From assembly GCA_051155775.1 (NCBI GenBank), contig DAXETV010000017.1:1-64000 (forward strand): a stretch of 64,000 nt of DNA, in the 5' to 3' direction. Shown piece after piece: positions 44,017 through 53,886 of the stretch; within the stretch, counting starts at the first letter, position 1, and every line of letters starts with the position of its first letter. The notes below the pieces were generated by a model, which ran no database searches, was not told the origin of the DNA, and was given only the letters and a program-made list of their open reading frames with translations. The DNA comes from CAYSCZ01 sp051155775. Lineage in GTDB: Bacteria > Bacteroidota > Bacteroidia > Cytophagales > Cyclobacteriaceae. The translations under genes were made by a program, and so were the position numbers.

Positions 44017-45882
44017 ATGAATTATTTATCGGTTGAAAGTATCTCCAAGAGTTTTGGGGAAAATATACTTTTTGATGACATTTCTTTTGGGTTAAACAAA
44101 GGAGAGAAAGCCACGCTGGTGGGCGTAAATGGTTCTGGTAAATCCACATTGCTTAAAATAATTTCAGGTGATGAATCCCCAGACTATGGAAATATTTCGT
44201 TTAGGAAGGGAATTCGTGTTGCATACCTGCCACAACAGCCAATACTTACCGGAACTCAATCCATCATGGATTTTATCTTTGACTCAGAGGATGAAAAAGT
44301 AAAATCCATAAAAGCGTATGAACAATTTATCACATCCGGTATAAATGACCATGAGGCACTGCAGGTGCTCATTGATAAATTGGATGCTACCAATGCATGG
44401 GATTATGAAAGGCTTATAAAAGAGATATTGGGAAAGCTTCAGATATATGACCTCTCGAAGCGAATTAATGAATTATCCGGAGGACAACAGAAAAGGGTGG
44501 CTCTCGGTAAAGCACTTGTTTCCGAGCCAGATCTAATCATCCTCGATGAGCCAACCAACCATATTGATCAGGATACCATTGAATGGCTGGAGGATTATCT
44601 GCAAACTTCTACCATCTCTATATTGATGGTAACACATGACCGATATTTTTTAGATAGGATTAGTAATCAAATTCTTGAGTTGGACAACCATAGAATTTAT
44701 CAGTACAAAGGGGATTATTCCTATTTCCTCGAAAAAAAATCTGATCGGGAATCAATGCTTGCCCAGGAAGTATCTAAAGCAAAGAATCTATACAAGAAGG
44801 AGATAGAATGGCTTAGGAGACAGCCAAAAGCAAGGGGCACCAAGGCAAAGTATCGTGTAGAGAATGTAGGGAAAATTAAAGATAAAGCAACTCAACAACC
44901 AGGTAAAGCCCAGGTTGAATTGAAGGTTGAGGCTTCCAGGCAGGGCAAAAAGATCCTTGAATTAAAGAATATATCAAAATCATTTGAGGAAGGGAATTTA
45001 TTTTCAGGATTCTCATACACTTTTAAAAAGCAAGATAAAATAGGCATTGTTGGTAAAAATGGTTCCGGTAAAACTACATTCTTGAAGGTTTTGACAGGAT
45101 TAATTAAACCGGATAATGGAGAAATAATTGCCGGGCAAAACACTAAATTTGGATACTACACTCAGTCAGAGATCGCCTTCCAGTCAGGCCAGAAAGTAAT
45201 CGAAGCAGTTCAGGAAGTTACAGAAGTAGTTAAAATAGACAAAAATAATGAGATAAGCGTTTCTCAGTTTCTTAATCATTTTTTATTCAGTCCAAAGAGG
45301 CAATATGATTATATCGAGAAACTCAGTGGTGGAGAAAAAAGAAGGCTACAATTACTTCTTGTCCTTATAAAACAACCCAACTTCCTAATTCTTGATGAGC
45401 CAACAAATGACCTGGACATTATGACTTTGAATATACTCGAGGAGTATTTGGAGCATTTTCAGGGGAGTTTATTAATTGTTTCTCATGACCGCTATTTTCT
45501 GGATCGGTTAGTGGATCATTTATTTGTTTTTGAGGGCAATGGACTTATCAGAGACTTTAATGGCAATTATAGTGACTATAGAGAAATCATTAAATCTAAT
45601 AGGGAAGCGGATATCGATATTGTTAAGAAAGAAAATTTTGTAAAAAAAGTTAAGACCAAAAAGACCGGCTTGAGTTTTAGTGAACAACGAGAAATGAAAA
45701 ACCTGGAAAGTGATATATCCAAACTGGAATTGAGGAAAAAAGAACTGGAGGAAAAGCTTAATTCAGGTGAACAGAACCATGTAAAACTCTTTGATTGGTC
45801 AGAGGCATTAGAAAAAGTAAATGAGGCACTGGATGAAAAAGAGCTTAGATGGTTGGTTCTGGAAGAGAAGGGGAATGAATAA
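44017..45882 (+). CDS. uup: ABC-F ATPase, Uup type
   Basis: 621 residues with two ABC domains and no membrane segment: Walker A GVNGSGKST (about 40) and GKNGSGKTT (about 350), signatures LSGGQQKR and LSGGEKRR, Walker B LIILDEPTNH and FLILDEPTND. The linker between domains is charged (about 245-310), and the C-terminal 80 residues form a coiled coil (MKNLESDISKLELRKKELEEKL), which marks Uup rather than EttA. ABC-F proteins act on the ribosome and Uup may also affect DNA processing. The start codon is a GTG-like frame start at 44017 and the stop is close to a minus-strand terminator. Confidence 0.9.
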   Translation: MNYLSVESISKSFGENILFDDISFGLNKGEKATLVGVNGSGKSTLLKIISGDESPDYGNISFRKGIRVAYLPQQPILTGTQSIMDFIFDSEDEKVKSIKAYEQFITSGINDHEALQVLIDKLDATNAWDYERLIKEILGKLQIYDLSKRINELSGGQQKRVALGKALVSEPDLIILDEPTNHIDQDTIEWLEDYLQTSTISILMVTHDRYFLDRISNQILELDNHRIYQYKGDYSYFLEKKSDRESMLAQEVSKAKNLYKKEIEWLRRQPKARGTKAKYRVENVGKIKDKATQQPGKAQVELKVEASRQGKKILELKNISKSFEEGNLFSGFSYTFKKQDKIGIVGKNGSGKTTFLKVLTGLIKPDNGEIIAGQNTKFGYYTQSEIAFQSGQKVIEAVQEVTEVVKIDKNNEISVSQFLNHFLFSPKRQYDYIEKLSGGEKRRLQLLLVLIKQPNFLILDEPTNDLDIMTLNILEEYLEHFQGSLLIVSHDRYFLDRLVDHLFVFEGNGLIRDFNGNYSDYREIIKSNREADIDIVKKENFVKKVKTKKTGLSFSEQREMKNLESDISKLELRKKELEEKLNSGEQNHVKLFDWSEALEKVNEALDEKELRWLVLEEKGNE

Positions 45883-45914
45883 AAAAATAGTGTCTCAATA
45901 TTTATGAGACACTA
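45881..45914 (-). terminator. terminator after the 139-residue secreted protein gene
   Basis: TAGTGTCTCA (45888-45897) and TGAGACACTA (45905-45914) are perfect complements with a 7-nt loop; on the minus strand a run of seven Ts follows (complement of 45881-45887). It is 15 bp past the stop at 45929. Confidence 0.9.
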
Positions 45915-45928
45915 CTCTGCCTTCAAAA

Positions 45929-46348
45929 TTATCCACCAAAAGCAATCTGATCACGATATTGTTGATATTTATCCTTCATTTCCCCTTTAGCTGCAGTTCT
46001 CACCGCCTTGTAAACTGAGGCACCTCCGAGCATTTTGGTAGCCAGGTCGCTGTTTACACTTTTTATCGCTTCTGTTCGACTATTTTTCAGTTTATCAACA
46101 GTGGCCATAAATTGTTTTTCCCAATCCTTTCCTTCAGCACCTCCGGCTAATTCTTTGTAACGCGCTCCAGTCATTCCTTCTTGTTTTTTGATTAAGTCAT
46201 TTACAGATCTGCTCAAGTCAGACTTCATTTGATCAATGACCTCTGTCATAAGGGCATACTTCCACAAATGCTCGTCTGTTACTTCCTGAGCTTTTGAATA
46301 ATTAACAAACAAAAAGAGCATGAAGCTGCATAAAATCAATTTTCTCAT
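45929..46348 (-). CDS. secreted small helical protein
   Basis: 139 residues from the ATG at 46346-46348 (the frame starts 10 codons earlier but MRKLILCSFMLFLF is a better signal peptide). After cleavage near residue 19 the mature protein is a Lys/Glu-rich helical domain of about 120 residues with an Ala/Gly-rich end (SVYKAVRTAAKGEMKDKYQQY). It resembles the DUF4168-like or periplasmic helical proteins of this phylum, without certainty. It has its own terminator. Confidence 0.65.
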   Translation of the reverse strand: MRKLILCSFMLFLFVNYSKAQEVTDEHLWKYALMTEVIDQMKSDLSRSVNDLIKKQEGMTGARYKELAGGAEGKDWEKQFMATVDKLKNSRTEAIKSVNSDLATKMLGGASVYKAVRTAAKGEMKDKYQQYRDQIAFGG

Positions 46349-46578
46349 CTTTAAATTCTTTTTTTTAGAGTTTAACAAATATTAATTTATGATTAACAAA
46401 TAATTACAAATTCAAAAATATACAGATACCCAAAAAATCAGGGTGTTTATTTATTTAAAATAGATTATTTCAATTAATTCTTCAATACACAATTTCTGTT
46501 CCAGATGATGCAACCTATCCATATTATTTATCATTACCATAAAAAATACGCAACATCGTTTCGGCTATTAAATATTTC

Positions 46579-46586
46579 TATCTTTG
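46579..46586 (+). promoter_or_regulatory. -7 promoter element TATCTTTG for the beta-barrel gene
   Basis: TATCTTTGCGGC exactly matches the phylum's TAnnTTTG motif, 21 bp before the ATG at 46608. It makes the upstream TTG start (46584) unlikely because that codon is inside the element. No clear -33 is seen. Confidence 0.55.
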
Positions 46587-46607
46587 CGGCTTTTAAAATA
46601 TAGTGTG

Positions 46608-47312
46608 ATGGGATTAATGAGAAAGTGCATTTTAGTATTATTACTAATTATAATCATTAACGATCTGAATGGTCAGGATTCAGAGAGACTCTCTCGTCCT
46701 GATTTACCCGGTGATTTATTGATAGACATTGGTTTCAATTTTGTGCCCGATATGCCAGATACCCTGGATATAGGTTTTTGGGGTTCAAAATCTCTTGGGC
46801 TATACTATTCCCGGTATGTTCCATTATTTGGCAAACTGTCATTTCACCCTGCTTTAGGATTAGGATTGGAAAAGTATAATTTCAGGGATGATAATGTAAC
46901 CCTGGGGTTTGATGATGAAAATCAAGTTATACCAGTTGACATTTCACCGTTAGAGCCTGCTAAGTCTAAGCTGGCAATCACATACCTGGACTTTCAGGCA
47001 GAATTCAGGTTCTATCCTAAGGGCACAGATCGTGGTGACGGATTTTTTATCGGTGCTGGCGGTTCGGCAGGTCTAAGGCTGGCATCTCATACAAAAGTAA
47101 ATTTTGAAGATGATGGCAATCTGGTAAAAGAAAAGACAAAGAGGTCATTCAATTTATCAGTCATAAGATATTCAGCGCACGGAAGGGTCGGATGGCGGGG
47201 TATAAACTTTTTTTATAAGGCTTATTTGTCTAATCTATTTGATGCCGGAGAAGCACCGTTAAATGAAAACTCAACCACTTTTACCATAGGACTATCTCTG
47301 AATGGCTTTTAG
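46608..47312 (+). CDS. outer-membrane beta-barrel protein
   Basis: 234 residues. The ATG at 46608 gives a signal peptide (MGLMRKCILVLLLI onward, cut near residue 22). The mature part has barrel strands with aromatic girdles (GLYYSRYVPLFGKLSFHPALGLGLE in pieces, KLAITYLDFQAEFRFYP, GRVGWRGINFFYKAYLS). It ends in Phe, a BAM signal. The length suits an 8-stranded barrel of the OmpW/PorT type, function unknown. Its stop overlaps the stop of the opposite gene by 3-4 bases. Confidence 0.7.
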   Translation: MGLMRKCILVLLLIIIINDLNGQDSERLSRPDLPGDLLIDIGFNFVPDMPDTLDIGFWGSKSLGLYYSRYVPLFGKLSFHPALGLGLEKYNFRDDNVTLGFDDENQVIPVDISPLEPAKSKLAITYLDFQAEFRFYPKGTDRGDGFFIGAGGSAGLRLASHTKVNFEDDGNLVKEKTKRSFNLSVIRYSAHGRVGWRGINFFYKAYLSNLFDAGEAPLNENSTTFTIGLSLNGF

Positions 47313-47926
47313 ATTAGTATCATTCCTAAATAGCCAACCAATGATCCCAGAAATGCACTCAGAGTAATCTCATTAACATCATATCGTTGAAAATATAGCC
47401 GGGAGGTCATTATCAATCCGCACATGATGATTAATAAAATAAGTGGGTATAACAAATCATAACCAGGATAGTGCCGTGCTAAGCCAAATATTATGCCTGG
47501 GGCAGCACAATATGATATTGTATGAGCGCTAAATTTTGAGATAAAAAGGAGTATAGTTAATAGGAGGGAGAGCATGCAAAAAACTATGAAAATACTTGCT
47601 ATGGTTCCATTTATGTGGAATTTATCTATCAAAAAATAAGTAGTTATCCCATAGAATATGGTTATAAATAAAAATGGTACAAATCTTTCCTTATGGCTTT
47701 TCAGCGAAAAATTCTGAATTACACTGGTAAGCCGAAGAGAAGTAATGCTCAATAAGGGTATAAAAAAAGTGGTAAGGAAAATGGTAAGTAGAAGATATGG
47801 AAGGTTATTATTGCTTATGGGTTCATACAATTCCGGCATATTAAGTATTAAAATTGCGTTGAGGTATGTCGGGACCAATAACGGATGTAGAAGATAAGGA
47901 AGTATCTGTATTATTTTTTGAATCAC
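47309..47926 (-). CDS. PAP2-related multipass membrane protein
   Basis: 205 residues, with about six hydrophobic helices. It has the general shape of the PAP2/phosphatidate phosphatase superfamily: FSAHTISY and SRLYFQRYDVNEI occupy the positions of the family's PSGH and SRxxxxxH motifs, but the catalytic histidine in the second motif is missing and the first lacks the Pro-Ser-Gly-His form. It may be inactive or act differently. It starts with GTG, overlapping the rpoN stop by 4 bp (GTGA), so it is coupled to rpoN. Confidence 0.55.
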   Translation of the reverse strand: MIQKIIQILPYLLHPLLVPTYLNAILILNMPELYEPISNNNLPYLLLTIFLTTFFIPLLSITSLRLTSVIQNFSLKSHKERFVPFLFITIFYGITTYFLIDKFHINGTIASIFIVFCMLSLLLTILLFISKFSAHTISYCAAPGIIFGLARHYPGYDLLYPLILLIIMCGLIMTSRLYFQRYDVNEITLSAFLGSLVGYLGMILI

Positions 47927-49374
47927 AATAGCTCTTTTCTAAGACGCGCAACAGGAATGTTCAATTGCTCCCGGTATTTGGCAACGGTTCTTCTGGCTAT
48001 TTGATAACCTTCCCCTTTCAGTAATTTTTCAAGTTTGTCGTCGGATAAAGGCTTCTTCTTATCTTCATGATTTATAAATTCTTTCAGTTTATTTTTTACT
48101 TCCCGGCTACTTACATCCTCGCCCGTATCAGTTGATATACCCTCCGAAAAGAAATATTTAAGTGGGTATATACCAAACTCTGTTTGCACTGATTTGCTAT
48201 TTGCCACACGTGAAACGGTGGAGATGTCCATATTTATTTTATCGGCTATATCTTTCAGTATCATTGGATGGAGCTTAGACTCATCACCATCTATAAAGAA
48301 ATCATACTGAAATTCAATGATTGCTTCCATGGTATGGAGGAGTGTTTGTTGACGTTGTTTTATAGCATCAATAAACCATTTTGCGGCATCTAGTTTTTGC
48401 TTAACAAATGAAACGGTTTCCCTTAGTTTTTTATCTTTCTTTTTTGCCTTATCATAAGTGTCAAGCATCTCCGAGTAAGACCTGCTTATATGAAGCTCAG
48501 GAGCATTTTTAGCGTTAAGACTTAACTCTATCTTACCATTGTTGTTGGTAACTATAAAGTCTGGGTGTAAATATTGATTACTTGCATTATTTTCCGGGTT
48601 ATAGCCCGGCTTTGGATTTAAATGCGTGATGACACTGATGGCTTTTTTAAAATTTTCCTCAGAATCTACATTTAATTTTCTTTTTATTTTGTCAAAATGT
48701 TTTTTAATAAATTCATCAAAGCAGCCTGATACAATCCTGTGCGCTAAAGAAATAGCTGAATTAGATTCATCGTCTTCTAATTTTCTTTCAAGTTGAATAA
48801 GAAGGCATTCTTTCAGGTTTCTGGCGGCAATTCCCGGAGGATCAAAGTTTTGAATCCTAGATAAGACATTTTTAACTTCAACAAGCGCAACTTCCAGGTT
48901 TTGTGAGAAGGCCAGGTCGTTTACGATTGCCCCCAGATCACGTCTTACGTACCCATCATTATCGATGCTGCCAATGATCTGCTTCCCAATCATATATTCC
49001 CTTTCAGTCAATCTAAGAAATCCTAACTGATTGATCAATAATTCCTGGAGGCTTGAACCAGCTGGCATCGGCAGAGACTTGTCATCTTCATCAGCACCGG
49101 GCCCGTCTCCTTGCATTTTATAGCCGCTATAGTCATCATTCAGATAATCATCGATATCGAAATCTGTTTGTTCGTTTTCCTGTTCAGGAGTTTCTTCAAA
49201 TTCCTGGGATTCATCCTGCTCGAGGCTTCCTTCTTCCAGCGCGGGGTTGGCTTCTAATTCTTCTTCAATCCTGGTCTCCAATTCGGCCGTGGGGACCTGT
49301 AACAATTTTATAAATTGAATTTGCTGAGGACTCAGCTTTTGACTTAAGGATTGTGTTAGGTTAAGTTTCTGCAT
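47923..49374 (-). CDS. rpoN: RNA polymerase sigma-54 factor RpoN
   Basis: 483 residues. Region I is the Gln/Leu-rich N-terminus (LTQSLSQKLSPQQIQFIKLLQVP), followed by an acidic stretch (about 40-95), the core-binding domain and the DNA-binding end. The RpoN box ARRTVAKYRE is at 460-469 and recognises the -24 element. Sigma-54 needs AAA+ activators, of which none is in the window. It overlaps the PAP2-like gene by 4 bp. Confidence 0.97.
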   Translation of the reverse strand: MQKLNLTQSLSQKLSPQQIQFIKLLQVPTAELETRIEEELEANPALEEGSLEQDESQEFEETPEQENEQTDFDIDDYLNDDYSGYKMQGDGPGADEDDKSLPMPAGSSLQELLINQLGFLRLTEREYMIGKQIIGSIDNDGYVRRDLGAIVNDLAFSQNLEVALVEVKNVLSRIQNFDPPGIAARNLKECLLIQLERKLEDDESNSAISLAHRIVSGCFDEFIKKHFDKIKRKLNVDSEENFKKAISVITHLNPKPGYNPENNASNQYLHPDFIVTNNNGKIELSLNAKNAPELHISRSYSEMLDTYDKAKKKDKKLRETVSFVKQKLDAAKWFIDAIKQRQQTLLHTMEAIIEFQYDFFIDGDESKLHPMILKDIADKINMDISTVSRVANSKSVQTEFGIYPLKYFFSEGISTDTGEDVSSREVKNKLKEFINHEDKKKPLSDDKLEKLLKGEGYQIARRTVAKYREQLNIPVARLRKELL

Positions 49375-49393
49375 ATCACCACAAATCTTATAC

Positions 49394-49401
49394 CAAAGTT
49401 A
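49394..49401 (-). promoter_or_regulatory. -7 promoter element TAACTTTG for rpoN
   Basis: The minus strand reads TAACTTTG, matching TAnnTTTG, 20 bp before the rpoN ATG (49374). No clear -33. Confidence 0.45.
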
Positions 49402-49466
49402 TTAAATATAGGTTTCTTTGATTATGTATTTAAATGTCCTTTTTTTGCCGCAAATAATTAAAAACC

Positions 49467-50918
49467 GTGGATAACAAGGAAGAACTAAGGATAAAAGGCA
49501 TTTTAAATGCACCCCAAATCAATGTTGAAATAACGGTTAACGGTTGGGTAAAGACCAAACGTGGTAGCAAAAATGTATCTTTTATAGCACTTAATGATGG
49601 TTCCTGCTTATCCAACCTTCAAGTGGTGGCAGATCACCAGTTATTTAATGAGGAGCTTTTAAAAAGGATAACTTCAGGAAGTTGTATTTCAGCCAAAGGT
49701 TCATTAGCGGAATCAGCCGGTGCCGGCCAAAAAGTTGAATTATTAGCTAGAGAAATAACATTGTTGGGGGAGGCAGATCCGGAGAAGTATCCTCTACAAC
49801 CCAAAAAGCATTCCATGGAATTTCTTAGGGAAAACGCACACCTAAGGGTTCGTACAAACACTTTCGGAGCTATATACAGGATACGCCATCAAATGATATT
49901 TGCTGTTCATAATTTTTTCCATAACAGGAATTTCTACAATATCCACACACCAATCATCACCGGTTCTGATGCAGAAGGTGCCGGGGAAGCCTTCCATGTG
50001 ACGAGTTTCGATTTAGCTCAGGTGCCGCTTCAGGATGATGGATCAATAAACTATGCAGAGGATTTTTTTGGGAAGGAAGCTAACCTGACCGTTTCTGGCC
50101 AGTTGGAGGTAGAGACAGCCGCTTTGGCCCTGTCAAATGTCTATACCTTTGGCCCCACCTTTAGAGCTGAGAACTCAAATACAACGAGGCACCTGGCAGA
50201 ATTTTGGATGATAGAACCGGAGATGGCATTTTATGATATCCATGATAATATTAGACTCGCTGAAGAATTGGTGAAATATATTGTGGATCAGGCGCTTCAA
50301 AATTGCCAAGAGGACCTGAACTTTCTGGATAATCGTGCGCAGGAAGAAGAAAAATCAAAACCTCAGCAAGATAGAAGTGAATTAGGATTGTTGGACAGGT
50401 TAAGATTTGTCATAGAAAACGATTTTGAAAGAATCACCTACACAGATGCCATTGATATCCTCAGGAACTCAAAGCCCAATAAAAAGAGGAAATTTAAGTA
50501 TTTGATTGAAGGCTGGGGAACTGACTTACAATCAGAGCATGAGCGTTATCTGGTTGAGAAGCACTTTAAAAAACCGGTCACTGTTTATAATTACCCAAAA
50601 GATATCAAGGCCTTTTACATGCGCCAAAATGACGATGGTAAAACAGTCGCAGCCATGGACCTTTTATTTCCGGGAATAGGAGAAATTGTTGGTGGTTCAC
50701 AGCGGGAAGAGCGGTTAGATGAGCTTACGCAACGAATGAAGGAAATGAATATACCGGAAGAAGACTTGTGGTGGTATCTTGACACCAGAAGGTTTGGTTC
50801 GGCCCCTCACAGTGGTTTCGGGCTTGGCTTTGAACGAATGATGCAATTTATCACGGGTATGAATAATATCAGAGATGTAATACCATTTCCTCGTACACCG
50901 GGAAACGCTGAATTCTAA
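49467..50918 (+). CDS. asnS: asparagine-tRNA ligase
   Basis: 483 residues from a GTG at 49467. The N-terminal OB-fold (about 20-120) binds the anticodon, and the class II core has motif 2 (FRAENSNTTRHLAEFW) and motif 3 (GFGLGFERMMQFITG). The final RTPGNAEF is typical of asparagine enzymes. It charges tRNA-Asn directly. An insertion (about 285-310, EEEKSKPQQDR) is present as in other Bacteroidota. The upstream region is shared with the divergent rpoN. Confidence 0.97.
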   Translation: MDNKEELRIKGILNAPQINVEITVNGWVKTKRGSKNVSFIALNDGSCLSNLQVVADHQLFNEELLKRITSGSCISAKGSLAESAGAGQKVELLAREITLLGEADPEKYPLQPKKHSMEFLRENAHLRVRTNTFGAIYRIRHQMIFAVHNFFHNRNFYNIHTPIITGSDAEGAGEAFHVTSFDLAQVPLQDDGSINYAEDFFGKEANLTVSGQLEVETAALALSNVYTFGPTFRAENSNTTRHLAEFWMIEPEMAFYDIHDNIRLAEELVKYIVDQALQNCQEDLNFLDNRAQEEEKSKPQQDRSELGLLDRLRFVIENDFERITYTDAIDILRNSKPNKKRKFKYLIEGWGTDLQSEHERYLVEKHFKKPVTVYNYPKDIKAFYMRQNDDGKTVAAMDLLFPGIGEIVGGSQREERLDELTQRMKEMNIPEEDLWWYLDTRRFGSAPHSGFGLGFERMMQFITGMNNIRDVIPFPRTPGNAEF

Positions 50919-51031
50919 GGTCATTATTTATTACTCAAAAATTAATTTTCCTCCGATATTCAATCTTTAGCGATGCAGATATTGTTATTAAAGGGATTAA
51001 GCCTTTATTTAACATAAAAAAATATTGAGAT

Positions 51032-53797
51032 ATGAATCTGTTATCTGAAGTAAAATATAAGCTGGGCAAGCCTTACCAGGACCTTGAATATATCCTCTAT
51101 GCTTTAAAAGAGGTTTTGGATGAAAACGGTGAAGAAGAAATTGCAAAATCCATTCCATGGATCAATGACTTACCTGCATTTGACCCGAATCAGTTTACCG
51201 ATAAACAAATCCAGTTGTATAGTATAATATTTCAAATTATCAATTTGGTTGAAACAAATGGTGCTGTACAGCAAAGAAGGAAAAAGGAAGATGAATCACT
51301 CACCAGCATCAACGGCCTATGGGCAAGATCATTTCAAAAGTTAAAAGATGCAGGTATATCAGAAGAAACTATACTGAATGAAATTAAAAACATACGTATT
51401 GAACCAGTATTAACAGCGCACCCAACAGAAGCAAAACGGGCCACCGTTCTTGAACACCACCGGGAGCTTTACCTTTTGATGGTACAACGGGAGAATACCA
51501 TGTTTACCAAAAAAGAGAAAGAAAATATTCATCATAATATTAAACTCACGCTTTACAGGTTGTGGAAGACCGGTGAGATTTTTGTAAGCAAACCTGACAT
51601 CGAATCGGAGTTACGGAATATTTTACACTACCTGACCAACGTATTTCCGGAAATTGTCCCCATTCTTGATAGAAGAATGCTACAAGCCTGGGAAGAAGTT
51701 GGTTTCGATTCCCAAAAAGTCAGTGATCAATTTGCTTTTCCACATATCAGTTTTGGGGATTGGGTAGGAGGAGACAGGGACGGACATCCGTTGGTTACGG
51801 CAGATATAACTAAATCAACATTAGAAAAATTACGCTTAAACGCTTTTGTGGTTGTAAGAAGACAACTTACCAATTTGGTAAAGCATCTGAGCTTTGGTTT
51901 AGAATTAGCAAAGGCACCAAAAATCTTAAAAGATATTATTCAACAGAAAGTAGAGGAATTGGGGCCTAAAGGTGAGGAATCTTTGAGTCGCAACGAAGGG
52001 GAAGCTTTCAGACAAATGGTGAACCTAATGCTCACAAAACTACCGTTAGAGATGAAGAGGGGCCATGCTACACAAATACATGAGTTTAAAGGGGCATACC
52101 AGGTACATACGGAAATGGTGAAAGATCTACAGGCATTAAAAAAATCTTTACTGGAATTTGGGGCCCTATCGGTAGCTTATGATGATGTAAACAGCGTGAT
52201 TCGTACCGTGGAAACTTTTGGTTTTCATTTAGCAGCGCTGGATATCAGACAGAACTCTAATTTCCATGATTTAGCCATAAGTCAACTTTTGGAGGCTGCC
52301 GGATTTCAAGACAGTGACTACATAAACTGGCCGGAGGAGAAAAGAATTGAATTCCTGAATCACGAATTAAAATCCAACAGGCCTTTTACCCATCCGAAAA
52401 CAGAATTAGGGGATAATGCAAGGGCTGTTGTGGATGTTTACACCGTGGTTAGAAAACATATTGATAAATATGGTGTATATGGTATCGGCTCTTTTATTGT
52501 GAGTATGACACGTAGCTTGTCTGACCTACTGGGTGTTTACATTCTTGCCAGGGAAGCCGGGCTGACCTTTGTTGAGAATGACCAGATCGTTTGTAAGGTT
52601 CCTGTTGTTCCATTACTCGAAACCATTGAAGATCTTGCAGCCGGAAGGGACATCATGGATAAATTCCTTTCTCATCCAAGTACAATTAAAAGCCTGAAAT
52701 ACCAAAAAGATATCAAGGGGCTTGTGAAAGAAACCCAAATGATAATGGTTGGATATAGCGACAGTAATAAGGATGGCGGCATTATGGCCAGCCAATGGAA
52801 CCTATTTACATCCCAGGATAAATTAATGCAAATCGCGGACCAGCATAATGTGAAAATTAGGTTCTTTCACGGTAAGGGCGGCTCTATTAGTCGCGGCTCA
52901 GGACCAACGCACTACTTCATAGACGCCTTACCGCATTCAACGGTCAATGGGGACATCAGGCTTACCGAGCAAGGTGAGACCATTGAGCAGAAATACGCAA
53001 ATAAAGTAAACGCTGAGTATAATCTTGAGCTGTTGGCAGCTTCCACTGTTCGAAAAACAATCCTGGACAGGTATACTCAAAGAACTACCCACCCAAATTA
53101 TGACTTGCTTACCGAAATAGCGGCTGAAAGTAAGAAGACTTATAGCAAACTACTCAAAGAGGAGGGCTTTATCCAATTTTTCAGGCAAGCAACACCTATT
53201 GATGCTATTGAAAACAGTAAAATAGGTTCAAGACCTTCAAGAAGAAAAGGTGCCAATACACTGGATGATCTTAGGGCTATACCCTGGGTGTTTAGCTGGA
53301 GTCAGGCGCGCTTTCACATGACCAGCTGGTATGGTGTCGGTACAACCTTAGAGCGGTATGCAAGGGAGCAACCGGATAAATTTGATTTACTTAAAAAATC
53401 AATAAAAACCGATCCTTTCATTCGATATGTTTTAACCAACGTGGATACAAGTCTTGCAGCCACGGATAAGGATATTATGATTATGTACGGTGATTTGGTT
53501 AGGGATGAGAATATTAAAGAAAAATTCATGAAACTATTCATGGATGAATTAAACAGGACGCTGGAAGGGCTTGAAAATGTATTGGAAGTAGATATAAAGA
53601 AAAGACGTCAACAACACTACTATAGCAACAAGCTTAGGGCCTCCATATTGGATAATCTCCACCATAAACAGATCGATCTGCTTACCAAATGGAGAGCACA
53701 AAAAGATAATGGTGATACCGGGGAATCAGAAAAAATACTGATCCCATTGCTAATGAGTATCAATGCAATTGCAGGGGCTTTAAGAAATACTGGCTGA
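51032..53797 (+). CDS. ppc: phosphoenolpyruvate carboxylase
   Basis: 921 residues. Catalytic His130 is in LTAHPTEAKRAT, then FGDWVGGDRDGHP, GYSDSNKDGG and the loop FFHGKGGSISRGSGPTH, with the C-terminal AGALRNTG motif that binds the effector. It carboxylates PEP to oxaloacetate. The family's usual Arg/Lys block is also present in RPSRRKG. It is monocistronic, with glycogen phosphorylase 89 bp downstream. Confidence 0.97.
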   Translation: MNLLSEVKYKLGKPYQDLEYILYALKEVLDENGEEEIAKSIPWINDLPAFDPNQFTDKQIQLYSIIFQIINLVETNGAVQQRRKKEDESLTSINGLWARSFQKLKDAGISEETILNEIKNIRIEPVLTAHPTEAKRATVLEHHRELYLLMVQRENTMFTKKEKENIHHNIKLTLYRLWKTGEIFVSKPDIESELRNILHYLTNVFPEIVPILDRRMLQAWEEVGFDSQKVSDQFAFPHISFGDWVGGDRDGHPLVTADITKSTLEKLRLNAFVVVRRQLTNLVKHLSFGLELAKAPKILKDIIQQKVEELGPKGEESLSRNEGEAFRQMVNLMLTKLPLEMKRGHATQIHEFKGAYQVHTEMVKDLQALKKSLLEFGALSVAYDDVNSVIRTVETFGFHLAALDIRQNSNFHDLAISQLLEAAGFQDSDYINWPEEKRIEFLNHELKSNRPFTHPKTELGDNARAVVDVYTVVRKHIDKYGVYGIGSFIVSMTRSLSDLLGVYILAREAGLTFVENDQIVCKVPVVPLLETIEDLAAGRDIMDKFLSHPSTIKSLKYQKDIKGLVKETQMIMVGYSDSNKDGGIMASQWNLFTSQDKLMQIADQHNVKIRFFHGKGGSISRGSGPTHYFIDALPHSTVNGDIRLTEQGETIEQKYANKVNAEYNLELLAASTVRKTILDRYTQRTTHPNYDLLTEIAAESKKTYSKLLKEEGFIQFFRQATPIDAIENSKIGSRPSRRKGANTLDDLRAIPWVFSWSQARFHMTSWYGVGTTLERYAREQPDKFDLLKKSIKTDPFIRYVLTNVDTSLAATDKDIMIMYGDLVRDENIKEKFMKLFMDELNRTLEGLENVLEVDIKKRRQQHYYSNKLRASILDNLHHKQIDLLTKWRAQKDNGDTGESEKILIPLLMSINAIAGALRNTG

Positions 53798-53886
53798 TAG
53801 TAATTAAATTCTCACAGACAGTTGTGACTAAGGTCATTGCTTTATAACTTAAAGACCTAGAATTTTGCTAAATTAAATGCACCCTT

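Noticed and set aside
53798..53886. Terminator between ppc and glgP
   Set aside because: Only a 4-bp stem (CACA/TGTG) without a T-run; too weak to call.
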